Shown here piece after piece: positions 8,878 to 18,000 of a stretch of DNA of 20,073 bases. This DNA comes from Ophiostoma sp. CBS 140.51 (taxonomy: Eukaryota; Ascomycota; Sordariomycetes; Ophiostomatales; Ophiostomataceae), in contig JANSLP010000465.1 in assembly GCA_029298735.1 (NCBI GenBank), forward strand, positions 1 through 20,073. Direction: 5' to 3'. The notes beneath the pieces are model-generated. The model was not told where the DNA came from. It did no database searches and saw nothing but the letters and a program-made list of their open reading frames with translations. The translations under genes were made by a program, and so were the position numbers. Each line of letters opens with the position of its first letter. Position 1 is the first letter of the stretch.

Positions 8878-9395
8878 TCACGCCGCCGGCGGTGAGATCT
8901 GTTCTGTTAACATCGCCCTCACAACTTGATTTTGAACACTTCACGGCGATGACTTACCTGCCACACATCCAGCGACACACCACCCGCCGTCGGGCCGCCG
9001 CTCGCATACCCAACGGCCGTGTTCAGCCAGCTGTAGTTGGCGCTGCCCGTCTCAAACATAAGGTTGACGTTGGGTGCACGGCCCTTTTCCGTGACCATGA
9101 TGCGTGCACCATCATTTGTTGTCAAAACGTAAACCGCATCCGGGCTGAAAGTGCCCTTGCTGTCCGTCAGACCCCAGTCGAGACCGGCTGACACATTGCC
9201 AGACAGCTTGGGACCCCAAAAGGTACCGCCTGTAATGGGCAGGATACCGCGGCTGCCAATGGCGGTGGCGCCAATGTCGAGTGGAGCAGTCATGGAGATG
9301 TTGATGCTGTACAGAAAATCGAGGGTGGGCGGCTTCGGTGTGGCAGCAGAGACGCCGGCCGCGAGGGCAGCGACGGTGACGAGTGTTGAAAGCAT
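8878..9395 (-). CDS. Secreted DUF3237 (UPF0311) family protein, two exons
   Basis: Exon 1 is 9395-8958 and exon 2 is 8898-8878, joined in phase 0 over a 59-nt intron, giving 152 residues ending VWQISPPAA. Residues 1-17 are a signal peptide. The rest matches DUF3237: an LDFLYSINISM strand, the GILPITGGTFWGPKLSG block at about 50-66, and the C-terminal FETGSANYSWLNTAVGY block at about 114-130. This is nearly the full domain and little else. DUF3237 forms a small lipocalin-like/beta-barrel fold in bacteria and fungi; its biochemical role is not established, so none is claimed. Three sequons (N32, N67, N120) suit a secreted glycoprotein. If the intron is retained the frame continues 12 more codons to a stop at 8919-8921, so both spliced and unspliced forms keep the domain. 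It is divergent from the metallopeptidase-like gene and shares its promoter. Confidence 0.85.
8899..8957 (-). other. 59-nt intron of the DUF3237 gene
   Basis: Donor GTAAGT starts at 8957 right after a CAG codon; acceptor CAG ends at 8899. A second CAG five bases upstream (ending at 8904) would change the frame and give a different, basic C-terminus. The distal acceptor is preferred because it ends the protein after six codons in the usual DUF3237 position. Confidence 0.65.
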
Positions 9396-10195
9396 TGTGA
9401 AAGTCAGGTTGGCTGTGAATAGAGAACGAGTGTGAGTAAGATAACGGGCGCAAGGTAAACAGAGTACATCTACCGGCCTGGTCGATGACAGGAGCCTGGG
9501 TTTTATGTCACGGCTTTGCCCATGTCCGTAAACTCCTCATGGACATTGATATTTATCCAGGTCCCTTCTTTATCAATTGTACTCCGCCAGGCAACGCACG
9601 ATGCGTCCCGTCCGGCGAGGGGACATGATAATGGCGGTAATATCAATTTAGATCCAGGAACAGCCGTGGTCAGGCGGGAGACTGCGAGACCCAGCAAGTC
9701 AAAGCGACAGTACGTTCAAATAAACGCACAACGGCATGGACATAAACACTGCCACATTAGCCAACATTCAGAGTTCGGGACGGACAACGGGTAAATCAAG
9801 TGGAGATCACCGCCATAATAGAACATCTTATGGCACGTCCTTTCTTACATGGCTGCCAATGCGTCTTCAGGATTCGTCAGGGTGTCGTTCTTCACCCTAA
9901 CAATCATGGCAGTCGACATGGCAACTAGAATGATCTTGGGATCTTTACAAAGATTCAAGGCGTAAGGTCGCCATCAAATAAAGTGAAGTTCCAAAATGCA
10001 CCGTATCCTGTGAAATGTTGATATTTAGCCAGAATGAGAGCAGCTCCGTCGTGACACTATACACTGTCTGTAATATGGACGTTTAGTTATTCCGTCCCTT
10101 GTGCGGAGAGAAACGTGACGACATCTTGACCGGTGAGGAGAGAGAGGTCACTCTTTTGTGAGAGATCATCTCAAAATCAAGTCACCAGCATCGCC
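9396..10195. promoter_or_regulatory. Shared divergent promoter, DUF3237 and metallopeptidase-like genes
   Basis: 800 bases separate the two start codons. On the - strand a TATA-like CATAAAA lies at about 9507-9501, about 106 bases before the DUF3237 ATG. On the + strand CTATACAC near 10058-10065 lies about 135 bases before the peptidase ATG. A 15-nt repeat, TTGATATTTATCCAG (9546-9560) and TTGATATTTAGCCAG (10018-10032), differs at one base, and an inverted core TTGATATTA is at 9646-9638. These are candidate sites for a shared regulator. No coding sequence is supported here. Confidence 0.5.
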
Positions 10196-11530
10196 ATGAG
10201 GTTGTCGACTCAGCTGTTTACAGCCGTTCTGGCTACTCTGACCAGCGTCTCAGCAGCATCACCGGCCATCTCTGCTACAACATCGACCGCAACACCACCT
10301 GCAGAGTTCACCCCTAACCCCAAGACCGGACCCGGTGGCACCAACTTCAAAGACTACGCCCACTTCCGCGTCTACAATGCCCCCAATGACAGTGTGGCCG
10401 ATGCCACGGCGCGCATGCTCGAGTCGGCGTACAGCTGTTTTGTCGACACGTTGGGGTGGCGGTCGACAGGGCTATCGTTTAATCAAAAGACGGACACGGG
10501 ACCCTGGTACAAGCTGAATGTGTACCGCGTCGACGACATTCCCGGCGCGGCGGCCAACACGGGCACGGACGGAACCACTGGCCTGTCATTCCTGAACGTC
10601 GTCACAAAGTACTTGACGGAACCCTCTATTACGGTCCACGAATTTGGGCATGCGTTGACGTACGCGGCTCGTGTATGGATCAACCAAACGAAAACGGGCG
10701 CCTGGTGGGAGACGGTGGCCCAGTTTGTGGCGGACACGTTCATTACGTCGAGTGTCTGTCAGAAAGCACGCCAGAAGTATAAGCAACCAGAGGGTGGCCC
10801 CACGATGATGGACCTGAAAAAGGTGCTAGGCGACTCGTACCAGGCGATTGTCGACGGCACACGCAGCCCGGCCAAGGGCGAGCCGAGTGCCAACTACTAC
10901 CAGGCCTGGCCGTTTTTCGTGTACTTGTTTTACAACCCCGATGACTACGCACCGCTCAAAAACCACTCGGTCTTTCCGGGTGTCTGGACACGGTACGCCG
11001 AAAACAGCGGAGAGACACCGCTGCACGTCTTGTCCAGGATTGTGTCGCCTACGGTTTCCATCCAGACTGTGGTCGGCCGCTACTGGGCACGCATGGCGTT
11101 TGTCGACATTGGCCACCCGACGGCGCAGTCTGTCTATCTGTCACAGAGAAAGAGCATCAGTTATGCTGTTCTTGACTCGATGGCCGGGAAGACGGGCAGT
11201 TACAAGGTCAAGGCGAATCGACAGCCGCGCTACATGGGCGCCAATATTCTTCCTCTCAAGGTGACTAGCTCGACAGTGTCTGTCAATATGACCGCCAACG
11301 CACCGTACACCGCCACGCTCGTTACGCGCTCGACAAAAAATAGCTGCACATACATTGACGTCGTCAAAGGCGCCGCTCAAGTCACAGTCAACAGCGGCGA
11401 CGAAGTCAGTCTGATCGTCGCTAACACGCCTGACCAGCTGCTTTCGTACGATCCATTCAATATGCCAGCAGAAGCCAACAAAGGGCTGGATTATCAAGTG
11501 CAGCTGACGGGTGCATCATTTTCTGGTTGA
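10196..11530 (+). CDS. Secreted HExxH metallopeptidase-like protein (DUF6055-like)
   Basis: Single exon, 444 residues. Signal peptide about 1-20 (MRLSTQLFTAVLATLTSVSA), then a short Thr/Pro/Ala-rich linker. The zinc-binding motif is H148-E-F-G-H152, and WWE puts a glutamate at 172, 24 residues after the first His, the spacing of thermolysin-type gluzincins (H142, E166). An aromatic-rich region follows (YYQAWPFFVYLF at about 240-252), then a C-terminal beta-rich domain from about 345 onward. This order recalls fungal and bacterial DUF6055 / dockerin-neighbour proteins and, more distantly, plant basic secretory proteins. Peptidase activity is inferred from the motif only. No long propeptide is seen. 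An in-frame ATG 21 codons upstream (10133) exists, but the chosen ATG gives the clean signal peptide and has context CATCGCCATGA. The stop is followed by a CTTTTTAT tandem repeat. Confidence 0.82.
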   Translation: MRLSTQLFTAVLATLTSVSAASPAISATTSTATPPAEFTPNPKTGPGGTNFKDYAHFRVYNAPNDSVADATARMLESAYSCFVDTLGWRSTGLSFNQKTDTGPWYKLNVYRVDDIPGAAANTGTDGTTGLSFLNVVTKYLTEPSITVHEFGHALTYAARVWINQTKTGAWWETVAQFVADTFITSSVCQKARQKYKQPEGGPTMMDLKKVLGDSYQAIVDGTRSPAKGEPSANYYQAWPFFVYLFYNPDDYAPLKNHSVFPGVWTRYAENSGETPLHVLSRIVSPTVSIQTVVGRYWARMAFVDIGHPTAQSVYLSQRKSISYAVLDSMAGKTGSYKVKANRQPRYMGANILPLKVTSSTVSVNMTANAPYTATLVTRSTKNSCTYIDVVKGAAQVTVNSGDEVSLIVANTPDQLLSYDPFNMPAEANKGLDYQVQLTGASFSG

Positions 11531-11551
11531 TGAAGAGTTGACCACGTGTTG

Positions 11552-11583
11552 CTTTTTATCTTTTTATCTTTTTATCTTTTCAT
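11552..11583 (+). repeat. CTTTTTAT octamer tandem repeat in a 3' UTR
   Basis: Three exact copies of CTTTTTAT (11552-11559, 11560-11567, 11568-11575) and a fourth with one change (CTTTTCAT). It begins 21 bases after the stop codon of the metallopeptidase-like gene. It is likely a slippage-prone microsatellite within the 3' UTR; T-rich repeats there can influence 3'-end formation. Confidence 0.75.
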
Positions 11584-11877
11584 CTTGTTTTCGTTCTTTT
11601 TGTTGGGGATGATGGAGAGGGGAGTGACAAAAAAGTAAACAAACCCAACTTTAGCGCTGTTCTCTCAATCTGCACGCGGCCAATGAAATGTCGATCGCAC
11701 ACCACCAAAATCGGCGAGAGAAAACAGCAGGGACCGAGGGTACTTGTAATTCGATCGATTCTCTTTGTTCTCCGTCGTCTTTACGCATTATTGTTTGGCT
11801 GGCTTTTGTTTTGAATTTGATAACTCGGCAGTTGTCAACAATTGATCTGTTCTGTCCTGTCTGTTGTTCTGTTGCTT

Positions 11878-11896
11878 GCCTGTGCCTGTGCCTGTT
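11878..11896 (+). repeat. GCCTGT hexamer repeat
   Basis: Three consecutive GCCTGT units followed by TGCAG. The last bases resemble a splice acceptor, but no coding exon follows, so it is recorded only as a short microsatellite. Confidence 0.5.
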
Positions 11897-12296
11897 GCAG
11901 GGCGCTAAACTCGCGATTGAGTTAGAGAGTCAACGAGGCAGTTTCTGCTGTCTGTTCCTGTCATCTTCTCAAAATAAGGTGCTTCCAACTTTTCTTGACT
12001 GCCCACTGCCAAGACGGGCCAACAAAATCGGTGGCATCGCGGAACGGACTCGAGTAAGCGACCGCGCGCGGTGAGATTCATATTTGCGGATGGCGCTTGA
12101 CAGACGTTTTAACGTCAACTCACGGCGAACGCGAGTGGCTGTGTGCAGGCAACGATGAACGAAAATAAAAAATAAAAGGTAGAAGAAGCTCGAAAAGCAG
12201 ACCACGACGAGAGTGACGTCGTTCAAGGCACCTTCCCTTTTTACAAGCAAATACGAAGCCCTGGGGCGACTTTAAAAGTGACAATTTGCTTGCCAA

Positions 12297-12395
12297 CCTT
12301 CCGGGGAAGGTGCGATCAATTGCTCCGCAGACCATAACAGGGCAATCACCGAACGGCGCCCCACTGTCCACCGCCCGGGAAGGTGCAATCCCGGG
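12297..12395. repeat. Degenerate direct repeat with two GC-rich hairpins
   Basis: GGGGAAGGTGCGATC (12303-12317) and CGGGAAGGTGCAATC (12376-12390) match at 13 of 15 bases, 73 bases apart. Each copy overlaps an inverted repeat: CCTTCC/GGAAGG at 12297-12310, and CCCGGGA/TCCCGGG at 12374-12395. A TGCAGCG pair follows at about 12402-12418. Origin unknown: an old duplication or paired protein-binding sites. Confidence 0.4.
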
Positions 12396-13297
12396 ACCTC
12401 CTGCAGCGTCTGCAGCGTTCGAACCCGCAGCTTTCCAAACGATGAATTTTATCCCAACAAGCGCAAAAAAAAGCAGGAATATACGTGGCTTCAGCTGGAG
12501 ACAACATCGTAGACAGGAGACAGGCAGCGCATTGTACTCACCCTGTCACACAGGTCACAACACCCACCGCAACACCATCGCGGGGTGCCAAGACAGATCC
12601 TTCTTCCCGAACAAAAGTCGACAAAAGTCGACAAATCAACTGGAGATTGGTCACCAGTTGGCGCGGTGAGTCTAACACGAAACGGCGAGATTTGTACCTC
12701 AATAGTGAAATACAAAACTGGGCGACCTGGAAATGTGTGGGGCGCCACAACTTCCGTCGGTGGCGGGCGCCAGCTTCTCCGCGTCTTGTTGTGGCAGGCG
12801 CGGGAGAGGATCGTTCTTCCCCCCTCTTCCTGTCTAGGTCGCACGCTCTTTCCCATTGTTGACATTCGCCAAAGAAGTACAACTACTTGGTCAAGTACGA
12901 CCAGACGGTAGTACCCCCGCACGCCCACCCCCTTTCTTGTCCTCGTGTCGCAAGTACCGCAAGTACCTTTTCCGAGAAGACAAGAGTGTTCTCCCCTTTG
13001 ACAGTTCCCGTTTATTTACCCTTTTTGTTGGCTGTAACTTTATTTCGTCTCCTTTCCATTCGCAACAAAAACACTAAATAAATAAAAGAGCATATCATCA
13101 TCTCTTCTCCGACGCTTTGCGCAACATCGTGACCGCGACAACTTCGGCGCATACTCCACCCGTCAGACCACCAACACAATTTTTTTTATTCCTTACCGCC
13201 ACGCTTTGCGACAACTTGCGACAGCGCGACTTCTCGACTTTCTTCCTCTTCCTCTGCTCTCATAACTGCCTCAACAACTACCCGCCACAACCTCACA

Positions 13298-14184
13298 ATG
13301 GTCCAAACGCGTTCTACTTCGGGCGTCGACGTTCCAGCCACGCCCTCCGGCCGCCCGCGCTCCTCAGGAAACGCTGCGCCGTCCACGCGCAAAGCCACGG
13401 GAAGCGTCCGCTCGCGCAAGTCCAGCGCCGGCCCCAATGGCAGATCTGCGCGCCGCCCCTCCTCTTCTTCGTCCTCGGTCTCTTCTTCGTTCGCCTCTGC
13501 CTCCTGGGTCTACATCCCTGATACCCTGACTCTCATCTGGCTCGCCATCTCACTCCCGCTCGTCATCTGGGACACCGGCTACGTTCTGGGCCGGCCTTGG
13601 ACCATGCCCGGCGGCTCGCTGCACTGGCCCATCTGGTCGCCCTATGCGCTGTATGGCGAGGTCGACCACATGTACGGCTTCAAGCAGTGGAACGCGCAGA
13701 ACGGCTTTACCGCCGCGCAGGGCACGCTGAACCTAATTGAGACGGCCCTGTACTTTGTCTATCTGTACATTTGGCAGACGCACGGCCAGGCGCTGGTCAG
13801 TGGTGGTCGCAAGGGCCTTGTCGGTCGCGCGGCTGCGTGGGCGGTCATCCTGATCCTGTCCTCATCCATCATGACCTTGTCCAAGACGGTCCTCTACTGT
13901 AAGTTGAACGGCGCTCTGCATCTATATGGACACTGCTAACTGTGCAGGGCTCAACGAGTACTACTCTGGCTTTGACAACATTGCTCAGAACGACATTTAC
14001 TCGCTCATCTTCCTGTGGATCATTCCCAAGTAAGTTTCCCCGGCTGACGTCTTTCTCATTTTCTTCTACTGACCACCGTCGTAGCGGCGCCTGGCTTGTG
14101 CTCCCGACCTGGATGATTTACAAGATTGGCGGCGAGACCATTGACGCGCTTGCGAGCACCGCCGACCACGTCAAGGAGGAGTAG
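13298..14184 (+). CDS. EXPERA / emopamil-binding-protein-type membrane protein, three exons
   Basis: Exons 13298-13898, 13948-14029 and 14085-14184 join to 260 residues. Residues 1-68 are Ser/Arg-rich and low complexity. Hydrophobic segments follow at about 70-95, 143-168, 177-203 and 217-245, the four-helix plan of EXPERA proteins (EBP sterol isomerase, TM6SF, sigma-2/TMEM97). The pattern resembles EBP in the last three helices: FTAAQGTLNLIETALY with E148, the TVLYWLNE segment, and NGAWLVLP (N228 to W231), the last very close to EBP's NALWLVLP. The region HWPIWSPYALYGEVDHMYGF at about 109-128 is a hallmark of the fungal subgroup as I remember it. The His/Glu pair of the EBP first helix is not seen; WDTGYVL occupies that zone, so sterol isomerase activity is doubtful. 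Location: probably ER membrane. The ATG at 13298 is the first after an ATG-free CT-rich leader. Without splicing, exon 1 would read into a short unrelated tail, which supports the introns. Confidence 0.8.
13899..13947 (+). other. 49-nt intron 1 of the EXPERA-type gene
   Basis: Donor GTAAGT at 13899, branch-point GCTAAC at 13935-13940, acceptor CAG ending at 13947. It splits a TGG codon (T/GG), restoring the sequence VLYWLNEYY that fits the family. Confidence 0.85.
14030..14084 (+). other. 55-nt intron 2 of the EXPERA-type gene
   Basis: Donor GTAAGT at 14030, CTACTGAC branch-point-like sequence near 14067-14074, acceptor TAG ending at 14084. It splits an AAC codon (AA/C) and restores the conserved PNGAWLVLP stretch. 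Confidence 0.85.
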
Positions 14185-14202
14185 ACGACGCGACGTCTTC
14201 TC

Positions 14203-14208
14203 AATAAA
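14203..14208 (+). terminator. AATAAA, EXPERA-type gene
   Basis: Canonical polyadenylation hexamer 18 bases after the stop codon at 14184, implying a very short 3' UTR if it is used. Confidence 0.45.
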
Positions 14209-14689
14209 CGACAACACGGCCATTCTTGACAACGTCCCTCTCTCGACTGCCAGGCCCATCGCGTTTCGGCGCTGTACATACAAATCGACGATGAATGACT
14301 ACAACAGAAAATTACAAAAATACTGGATATTATGGTGAGAATAGGGCATTAATGGTGGAGGAATGCACATTCTGGATAACGGAACGGAAAATGGGAGCTT
14401 TATCTCCTGTCTCGGATTTTCCAATGGGGTTATGGTGATGGGGAGTTTTGTTTGATCTGTCCTTTTCTGATTTTTGTCGCTTTGCCGATGCTGACTTGTC
14501 TGTATCGCTTGTTTTTGTCCTGCTTATTCTTCATGACTTTACTGGGCTGTTACGGCCATTGCTCATTTCTGCTTTCTTTCACCTTTTTTGGGTTCTCGGG
14601 GTCTTCCGGCTAAGACGTCTTTTGTGGTCTCTTTGCATAGATACCCTTTCTTTAGGAGTATTTTTTGAGTATCTTTCAATTTGAGTGCA

Positions 14690-14743
14690 TTTATTTCACT
14701 GTTATAAGAACTGTTTCTACAAAATGATTGTGTATTGTTTATT
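14690..14743 (-). terminator. Two AATAAA hexamers, DUF8004-type gene
   Basis: On the - strand AATAAA occurs at 14743-14738 and again at 14695-14690, about 295 and 343 bases after the stop codon of the gene ending at 15038. Both sit in an AT-rich stretch and are plausible alternative 3'-end signals. Confidence 0.45.
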
Positions 14744-15037
14744 TCATTATGCAAAAGAGTGAGGTGCATCAGGTATGCTAAGAACGAATGGCTCGCCATG
14801 GTATTTTGCGATCAGACCGTGAGAAGTAAAACGAACAGAAATCCAAAACCTCATTAAGTATTTGAGCGAGAGAATAAGAACAGAAAGAAATGCTAAAGGG
14901 ACATATGAAATTGGCATGAAAAGAGAAAGAGTGGACGTAAAACGAGGAATGACTCGTGTGGGTATCAGATGACCAGAACCAAAAGATGAAGCAAGGAAAC
15001 ATAGGAAAGAAAAAAAACAAAAAGGGAAAAGAGAGGA

Positions 15038-18000
15038 TTACACAATAGTATGTCCACCCAGACCCATAGCGAACTTTTCCCACTCGGGCTGGACGTCGTC
15101 AGTTGCGAGATCATTGTCAATGTCGTCATTGCGCGGCCCAATGTAGCTGCTGTGCCGGTGCTGCCGTCCGGACGAGCGCATCGACTGTGCACGGGACTGC
15201 GACATCGATCGCGTCATTAGGGGGAGGACCTTGGCCGAGGCGAACTCTTCCTCCTCGTGGACACTGCGCAGCGATGCGACACCGACAAACGACGACGTGC
15301 GGCTAATGGGGACGGACAGCGGTTTCGGTGTGAGAGACTGCTGTTCCATTGTCTCGCGCACGGCCATCAGCGCTTCCTGGACCATATCGAGACGCTGGTA
15401 CGGCTGGGTGGGGACATTGAGGGTAGAAGAGACGACATTGGGCATCGTGCGCGAGCGGTGGGGAGTGCCCACCACGCCGCGACGGCCGTGGTACTGTTTC
15501 TGTTGAGGCTGGCGCGTGGGAACCGGCATCTGGCGCGTCGCATCGGGGACAAGGCTCATCGTCCGCTGCGGTGTTACCAGAGGCAACACGCTCGCGTACT
15601 CGTCGCCGCCGCCATAGACAGAGAAGCGACGGTGACGAGCGCTGTTGCGGACAGGCACGGGCGGCGGTGCAGCCGCGGCTAGAGCTGCAGGCAAAGGCGG
15701 CGGCGCCGACAAGTCGACATATGTGGTCGAGGCGTCGTCGCGCATCGATGCCGTCGAATAAACACTGCTGCTACGGGACAGTGATGGCGTCGGGTGGATG
15801 AGGACAGCCCGGCCACGACCGCGGGGCGGAATGGCGGGTGCCGTTTCGAAGATGGCGGCCTTTGAGCTAGCATTGCTGTACACACTCGACGACCGGCTCA
15901 GGGTGTGCAGGGCGCCAATGGGTGTGTCAAAGAAGGCTGCAACCTCGTCGGGGAGTGTGGCCGTGCCATCGGTAGTCATTGAGGTAGTAGTAGTGGCGTT
16001 GGTGGAGATGGCACAGCCAATCGAGCTGCGGTGGGTGGCATCGGTGTAGGCTGTCAGCGCGGTCTCAGCCGTCAAGGCGGACGTGTTGGAGTTGGTCGAG
16101 GAGGTCGACAGTGAGCGCGACGTCGAAGGTGTAGCAACAGAGTCATCGCTCGGGTCGGGGCTGTCGGCCTGTTTCTCAGTGGTGCTCGGTCCAGCCACAT
16201 CAGTCGACACTGCCAGCTGCACGGGGTTGGTCCCGTTGCCATAGCCGTGAACGACAATCTCATGGTAAGGCGACGATTTGCGCTCACGGGAGACGGCGCG
16301 CTGCTTCTCACCGGTGGATTGTGACGACGACCGCTGCAAGAAGCTGTTGCGCTTCGACGACATGGAGGGCACCGCAGGAACGGACTCTGAAGTCTCGGGT
16401 TGCTTGCCCTTTTGGAGCTTGGTCGGACCCTTGGACGACGACTGGGCAGAGCTAGAGGATGCTGCAGACGTCGTGACATTGCCATTGTTTCCGCGGAACA
16501 AGCTCAGCGAGCGACGGAACGTGGCTTTTTGGGAAAGACTGCGCGTGAGACTGCGCGAGCGGGGCAGCATGACGATTTCGCCTTCGAGCGGAGAGGAATC
16601 GCCGCGGTTGGCCAGACCGAGGTAGTCAATGTCCGGGCGAATATCAAAGACGGGCGAAAGGGCCCGACCACGTTCACCGCCGCCATCGGCAATCTCAGCG
16701 AGCGAACGCATCGTGGGCGCATCGGGCAGCGCCGTCATGGACATGCAGCGAACAGGTGGGGTGTTGTCGCTGTAAGAGTTGTTGTTCCATGAATTGCCGT
16801 TATCAGCAGGCATGAGGAGGTCAGACGACCAGGCAGTCGGAGGAACTGGCGAGACAACCGACACGGGCGAAGACTCCATCACAGTCGAGGCGCGCTGTGC
16901 CTCCTGTCCATCCTCCCATGTGGGCAGGTGCTTGGGCGAAATGGACATGTGGTAGAGGACAGCGCCGGCACCATTGACCTCGGCCGGCGGCGGCAGGAAG
17001 CAGTTTTGTAGTGTCTGGTGGACGGCATAGACCAGGATCCAGCGGACTTTGCGGGCATCAATCATGGAAATCTTTTCCATCCGGTCGGCCTTATACGGCT
17101 TGAAGACTGAGTCCTCCTCGAACTGGCGGTAAGCACAGACAAACTCGTTACGCCACAGATCGGGGCGCACCTTGTTGCTGGCCTTGAGGAGGGCTGCATT
17201 GGCCAGGAGACGCGTGTCCGGCTTGAGCTTTTCGGAGCGCGACAGCAGAAGCTTGTCCATCGTCTTGCCGCCAAAGAGTGACATGCGGCGACTGAAACCG
17301 CTTGATTTGCCGTTCCTGTTGGAGGTGGAGCCAGAGTTGCCCGTATTGGGCGGCTGTAAAGCCACCTCCGGTAGCAGTGGCAGTGGATGCTGCATCGATG
17401 TGAATCCGTGACGCTCGTCGAATGCGTTGACGCTCTGCAGCACGCAAAAGCCGCCCTGGGCCAGAGTTGGCACCGTGCCATCGGCCATAAAGCTTTCGTC
17501 AACTAAGAAGTCATACAGCGCCTTAAAGTCGTCGGCCAGTGTGCGGTAGACGTGCGGCTCAAAGATGGTGCTGCGTGTATCCAGCGACCGCGGCGGGTAG
17601 TAGCCAAGGCGGGACGTGTAGAAGCCCTGGACATAGGTCCGGAAACGGTCGAGATGAGCACGCGCAGGTTCGGGCAGGCCCAGGTGCGACTCGGACAGAG
17701 CATCCTCCAAAAAGTTGCTCAGCATCGCACCGGCCGACCCAAGACGCATGTCCATATCGAGACGGGCGCGGCGGACCACTTTGCGCGAGGCTGAGCTGAT
17801 GTACTGGTACTCGGTGCCCAGATGCAGGTCGTTGTACATGCCGACGCAGTGCGAGAAGGCGTCAATATACAGCGTGCGGAACTGCATCGTCTCAGACAGG
17901 TGCAAGAGAGCCAGCGCATAGGCAGGGTGGCCGGCTATGGCGGAGTAGCCCTCGTCTTCGAGGTAGCACAGCAGATCCTGCACATTGTCGGCGTGTGGGT

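Larger units (their letters stand above)
11531..13297. other. Intergenic region between peptidase-like and EXPERA-type genes
   Basis: 1.77 kb with no supportable gene; frames of up to 145 residues lack family resemblance and do not splice into anything sensible. It contains simple repeats at 11552-11583 and 11878-11896, a degenerate direct repeat with GC-rich hairpins at 12297-12395, ACAAAAGTCG twice at 12611-12630 followed by a CAACTGG/CCAGTTG inverted repeat (12637-12660), and GCAAGTACC twice at 12950-12967. From about 13060 on it is the promoter and leader of the next gene, with an AT-rich TAAATAAATAAAAG at about 13075-13087. Confidence 0.55.
14185..15037. other. Convergent 3' intergenic region
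   Basis: 853 bases between the stops of the EXPERA-type gene (+) and the DUF8004-type gene (-). It is T-rich in the left part (+ strand) and A/G-rich near 14830-15035, and holds 3' UTRs only. Open frames here are short and AT-driven. No gene or RNA is supported. Confidence 0.6.

Noticed and set aside
11688..12074. 128-residue + strand Cys/Leu-rich frame
   Set aside because: Composition follows CTGT/GCCTGT simple repeats; no domain and no signal peptide at its start.
12400..12480. Possible tRNA on either strand because of GTTCGAACCC at about 12418-12427
   Set aside because: The bases around the box do not form a five-pair T-arm on either strand and no matching A box or cloverleaf was found.
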